Assembly: GCF_019059575.1 (NCBI RefSeq) | Contig: NW_024881789.1 | Location: forward strand, 62,001 to 126,000 | Direction: 5' to 3' | Origin: Amphibalanus amphitrite | Taxonomy: Eukaryota; Arthropoda; Thecostraca; Balanomorpha; Balanidae | Length of the DNA stretch: 64,000 nucleotides | Shown: positions 59,778 through 64,000 of the stretch, piece after piece | How positions within the stretch are numbered: the first letter of the stretch is position 1 | How the letters are laid out: each line of letters starts with the position of its first letter | Notes under the pieces: model-generated | What the model was told of the DNA's origin: nothing | Seen by the model: the letters and a program-made list of their open reading frames with translations, nothing else | The model's database searches: none | Position numbers and translations under genes: made by a program

Positions 59778-61538
59778 CAGTGGCGGATCCAAGGGGGGGG
59801 GGTCACATGGGTCATGCCGCCCCCCCCCCTTGAGGCCCGGGGGCCCAAAGACCTGCCAGGGGCACCACCGGCCTATCAGGGGTATCACAGTCCTGACAGG
59901 GGCACCACAGGACCGCCAGGGGCACCATAGGCCTAGCAGGGACACCACGGGCCTGGTGCCCCTGGGCCCTGACAGGACTGTAACGCCCCTGACAAGCCTG
60001 AAGTGTCCCCGGCAGGCACGTGGTGCCCCTGACAGGCCTGAGGCGCCCCTGCAAGGCCGGTGGTGCCCCTGGCAGGCCTGTGGTGTCCATGGCAGGCCTG
60101 TGGTGCCCTTGCTAGGCCTCTGGTGCCCCTGACAGGCTTGTAATGCCCCTGGAAGGACTGTGGTGCCCCTGGGCCCTGACAAGCCTGAGGTGCCCGGCCA
60201 TGACAGGCCAGTGGTGCCTTGCTAGGCCTGTGGTGCCCCTGGCAGGCCTGTGGTGCCCCTGGCAGGCCTCTGGTGCCCCTGACAGGCTTGCGGTGCCCTT
60301 GGAAGGACTGTGGTGTTCCTGGGCCCTGACAAGCCTGAGGTGCCCCTGACAGGCCCGTGGTGCCCTTGTTAGGCCTGTGGTGCCCCTGGCAGGCCTCTGG
60401 TGCCCTTGCTAGGCCGCTGATACCCCTGCGCCCGGAGAGGACTGGTGCCCCTGAAAAGTCTGAAGTGCCCCTCGGCAGGCCCGTGGTGCCCCTGACAGGC
60501 CCAAGGTGCCCCTGCGAGGCCGGTGGTGCCCCTGGCAGACCTCTGGTGCCCCTGGCAGGTCTGTGGTGCCCCTGGCAGGTCTGTGGCGCCCCTGGCAGAC
60601 CTGTGTTGACTGGTGCCCCTGCTAGGTCGCTGCTGCCCCTCACAGACCTGTGGTGCCCCTGGGCCTTGACAAGCCTGAGATGCCTGGCTATGACAGGCTC
60701 GTGGTGCCCCTGATAGACCAGTGGTGCCCTTGCTAGGCCTGTAGTGCCCCTGGCAGGCCTCTGGTGCCCCTGCTACCCCTGCGCCCGGAGAGGACTATGG
60801 TGCCCCTGAAAAGCCTGAAGTGCCTCTCGACAGGCCCGTGGTGCCCCTGACAGGCCCAAGTTATCCCTGCAAGGTCGGTGGTGCTCCTGGCAGGTCTCTG
60901 GTGCCCCTGGCAGGTCTGTGGTGCCCCTGGCAGGCCTGTGTTGAGTGGTGCCCCTGCTAGGCCGCTGGTGCCCCTCACAGGCCTGCGGTGCCCCTGGAAG
61001 GACTGTGGTGCCCCTGCCCCTAGGGGTGCTCATGGGCCCAACAGGCCCGCTGTGCCCCTGACAGGCCTGTCGTGTATACTTGCTAGACCTGTGGTGCCCC
61101 TGCTTCCTGGCGGGCCTGTGGCGCCCCTACAAGGCCGTAGGTGCCCCTGACAGGTTTGTGGTGTCCCTGGAAGGACTTTGGTGCCCCTGACAAGCCTGAA
61201 GTGTCAAGGACAGACCCTTTAGACGCCAGGGTCAAGTTCGTCGGACTGACAACGATTCGCTTACCTGATAACGTTCCTGGTAAGTACTCACTGCTCAGCG
61301 TCCACAACATATATACACATAGCACATTCATATATACTTGCTTACAATTGGTAAATGTGGTTGTGGCTAAGAGTTAAGATACTGACTAAAAATAAAAAAT
61401 AAAAAGAAAAAACCTGAAAATGGGGGCACCACCAAAATGAAGTGGACGAAATCCGTTGAGTTTTTAATTTTGGGTATAGGTAGGGGCACCACTTCGATTC
61501 ATGACCCTCCCCTTGGAGTTTTCCTGGATCCGCCCCTG
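59778..61538. mobile_element. hAT-like element filled with a 20-bp tandem array
   Basis: The ends are CAGTGGCGGATCCA at 59778 and the near-inverse TGGATCCGCCCCTG ending at 61538. The 8-bp duplication CATTCATG is exact (59770-59777 and 61539-61546). The interior from about 59830 to 61210 is a tandem array of about 20 bp; the right part (61210-61500) is single-copy. No transposase frame. Confidence 0.9.
59850..61205 (+). repeat. 20-bp tandem array, unit like GGCAGGCCTGTGGTGCCCCT
   Basis: Some sixty or more degenerate copies of a 20-bp unit, with occasional 27-base variants containing GGGCCCTGACAAGCC. The array makes long frames on both strands with repetitive peptides; these are not genes. Confidence 0.9.
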
Positions 61539-61546
61539 CATTCATG

Positions 61547-62624
61547 GTTTTCGAGCAAAACCCAATCAAGCCTTGAACTGGTCACAGTATCGAAAACTTA
61601 ATAAATCGGCATCTAAACAAGCCGTGAAAAGTACCCATCTCACCAGTTGTCGCCGACACAATGGAAAAAGCAATAACATGTTAACGCTCAATACACACCA
61701 CACAGGCAGTCGACATGAAACCCGCGATTCAGTTACGTCTTGCAGCGGACGCCAGCGCAGCACCGACAGGGCTAAGCCTGCCACACAGCATGTGACTGGG
61801 AGTAAAAACGTTGGCCTCATTTATCACAGTTCCCCGAGGGTATCCAGGGAATCGATGGGGTTGATGGGGACACAAGACTTGAGCCGATCGCAAATCCACC
61901 AGCGTTTTCAACAACAGGTTGTGATGGTAGATGATGAGTACAATATCGCTATATAAATGCCTGATGTCACAATATCTACCCGTTATCACTAGATATTAAC
62001 AAAACCCATGACAAGTTATCCCCCGGACTTGCACTTGACTATCTTCCCTTTCCCAGTTCATCACAATTAAAAACATGGGAGCTGGCACAAACTGATCAAG
62101 ACACTGACTGCATGACATACGTCAACACCAGTCAAACCGTCGTTCATCCTAAACACCCAAGTCATTTGATGTATCACATAGCGAATCTCAGCAAACGTTA
62201 CCCAGAAGCCGAGCGAGGTACTTGACATGGCAAGATTGACTGTCAATGTGAACGAGTACGAATGTAACTGGTTCCGATACTTACGGTAAAGTGGTTATGC
62301 ATATAATGGTTAAGGCAACTTTGAGGGTATTTTATATTGGTATTAAAATTGATAAAATAGGAAATATCCACACTTTGTTGCTCACACATCAACAACTTGC
62401 AGGAAACAATGACACAATACGCCGTCTGCATTGGAATGAGACCACATCGAAGCAAAGTTATTTACTCACTGGCCACATGATAACGTCCATAAAAGGTTGA
62501 GCACCGTCTAGGCCGAGCTACGTATTATTCCCAACCCTCCTATCACGTCACGTTTTTCCAAGCAATATGCGCACCTCTTGCTTCAAAAACCACATAACAC
62601 CCTTCAATCCAAACGTCTATCACA
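61547..62624. other. Spacer next to the RXYLT1 3' end
   Basis: AT-rich; part will be the RXYLT1 3'UTR. No other gene or element recognised. Confidence 0.4.
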
Positions 62625-64000
62625 TCACGCCTTACCATCCTCGCCATGGAAGAACTTACGTACGATGACGTTGATGAACTCGTTACGGACCCGCCGTTTG
62701 AAGTCCTCATACCAGGCGAGCAGTCGGCGGCGACGGGCGGCGCGCTGGCGCGCAGTCAGCGCCGCCTCTCGCCGCAGCAGCTCCGGCAGATGACGCCAGT
62801 CTCGCAGCCAGACGAACGGGGCGCCGTGGCGGCGCAGCAGGCCCGGGCCGGGACGACACCGGCCCACTGGCGGCTCGTCCGCGACCATCACCGGCACGGA
62901 GCCCAGCGCCGCCGCCTCGTACTGACGGTAACACTCCGGGTTGATGCCGGCCGGACTGAGGGTGAGGTCTGACTGCAGCAGGGCGTCCACGTACTCGGAG
63001 GCGGACTGGTGCGTCTCCGACTCTGTCCACCTGGGGACGGCAGGGAAGGGAAGATTAATGTTACAGGCTACGGTCACTAAACGTGCTATAGTGACTCATC
63101 ACGCTTTACGTTGTTTTACGTACAAAAATAAAGGAAGCTTGTCCCACGAATGTGTTAAGTTCACACCCCCATCGTTCATTCCCAATGTCAAAAAACCACA
63201 TCCGTAAAATAAAACAGCACACGCCACATCCGTTCTCGCATACTCACTGTTGTCGCGTCTTGAGCAGGCAGCTGTGGTCGGGCACGGACAGCAGGCTCTT
63301 CAGCAGCGTCTCCCGTGACGAGTTGGCGTACACGGTGCCGAAGAAGTTGCAGCGGTGCGGCCGTGGCGACTTGACGTCTATCGTGTATGGACCCTGCGGG
63401 AAACCTCTGTACCTGCGGCGGACGGGGAGCGGTTAGGATCGATAACAGTGTCCAAGAGGCTTGTGCTTCTGCTACATATGCTGCAGTGAGGTGAATGGTG
63501 ATACACTTGCCATTGTAAGGTTTCCAGCAGGCAGCAATGCGAGTCAAGAGGGGAACGCAAATTTTTAGCTGACCCTAACGTAGCTTTTTAACTTCCTAAG
63601 CTGTACTTTCACATACAGACCTCAAAATACACGATCAATTAGAAAAAATGACGAAAAAGGATCCTGCAAGCCCGTCTGAGGCTCAGAGACGCATACACTG
63701 GCGACACTCAGCCCCTGACCCCTCTGTGAGTGGCCGTCACCGCACCGTCACCGTCTCCCCATCACCGTGCGCACCGCCTTTCCGTGACTCACGTGGCAAC
63801 ACCGAGCGGCCACTGGAAGACGTCCTCGCCATTCACGTCCGGGTCATCGTACACGACGAACAGCGCGTCGACGCGGCCGCCGTGGGCGCGCAGGTACGGC
63901 CGGATCCAGGTGTTGTTACAGAACTCGCTGCCGTGCAGCACGACGGCCGTGTGCTGCAGGAGCACCAGGCGGGGCAGCAGGTCCAGCCACTGGCGCGCCA
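62625..64000 (-). CDS. RXYLT1: Ribitol-5-phosphate xylosyltransferase (RXYLT1/TMEM5), 3' part
   Basis: Three exons on the minus strand join in phase: from the window edge (64000) to 63793, 63412-63248 and 63030-62625. The first carries LHGSEFCNNTWIRPYLRAHG and DVFQWPLGVAT, the second RPHRCNFFGTVYANSSRETL, the third YVDALLQSDLTLSPAGINPE, CYRQYEAAALGSVPV, HGAPFVWLRDWRHLP and a basic tail. These match the C-terminal catalytic half of TMEM5/RXYLT1, an exostosin-like Golgi type II enzyme that adds xylose to ribitol phosphate on alpha-dystroglycan. The N-terminal membrane anchor lies beyond the window. The frame stops at 62625-62627, close to where the vertebrate protein ends; a good donor (GTAAGT) just before leaves open another terminal exon. 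Confidence 0.88.

Noticed and set aside
59595-60643. Long frames on both strands (195 and 236 codons) with PVVPLAGLWCPW-like or GHHRPARGTTGL-like repeats
   Set aside because: They are translations of the 20-bp tandem array inside a hAT-like element; a period that is not a multiple of three gives the same peptides in all frames.
62650-62662. A consensus splice donor (GTACGTAAGT on the minus strand) near the end of RXYLT1
   Set aside because: The open frame reaches a stop after a C-terminus of the expected length, so I ended the gene there; a further exon remains possible.

Overview
This window is eukaryotic nuclear DNA from an arthropod, most likely a crustacean. The evidence is multi-exon genes with GT-AG introns, TATA/Inr promoters and AATAAA signals, a (TTAGG)n repeat of the arthropod telomeric type, a crustacean-style LGBP/beta-1,3-glucanase gene, a small heat shock protein of the Drosophila CG14207 type, and a BEL/Pao retrotransposon. 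Exons are GC-rich and intergenic DNA is AT-rich. I cannot name the species from the sequence alone.

Six protein-coding genes can be built exon by exon with consistent splice phases. (1) A calumenin/reticulocalbin-like ER calcium-binding protein (+, 50-2599, 7 exons, 315 aa, C-terminal HDEL). (2) A GH16 beta-1,3-glucanase/LGBP-type protein (+, 19790-22484, 7 coding exons, 371 aa). (3) A secreted astacin metalloprotease with three ShKT domains (+, 30622-32572, 2 exons, 556 aa); its pro-region carries repeated, Lys-Arg-delimited PFWA/PMWA peptides like a neuropeptide precursor. (4) Arfaptin (-, 34662-37940, 6 coding exons, 403 aa). (5) A small heat shock protein (+, 41074-57487, 190 aa) spread over 16 kb, with a possible alternative first exon. 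(6) The 3' part of RXYLT1/TMEM5, ribitol xylosyltransferase (-, 62625 to the window end). Arfaptin and the small heat shock gene are head to head about 3 kb apart. There is no operon logic; these are independent genes.

Much of the space between genes is a mobile-element record that can be read as nested insertions with target-site duplications. A full-length BEL/Pao element (3251-10581, identical 296-bp LTRs, GGGTG duplication) is interrupted by a foldback element (8-bp duplication) and by a TTAA-flanked MITE; removing both leaves one open gag-pol frame. A TIR element at 11672-14557 contains a MITE and a tRNA-derived foldback SINE. At 15584-17306 one TTAA MITE sits inside another. At about 24.0-28.9 kb a 20-bp tandem array holds a hAT-like element, which holds a TTAA MITE, which holds a mariner-like element. 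A second hAT-like element (59778-61538) carries its own 20-bp tandem array.

The most unusual observations are: the neuropeptide-precursor-like pro-region fused to an astacin protease; a family of TTAA MITEs whose ends share one plan (constant CCCTCGCCC tip, G-stem/C-stem hairpin with a loop that differs between families) and which carry arrays of AGGTCA, the nuclear-receptor half-site; and the amplification of splice-site neighbourhoods in the small heat shock gene, with an exon end plus its donor repeated downstream and an acceptor plus exon start repeated upstream.
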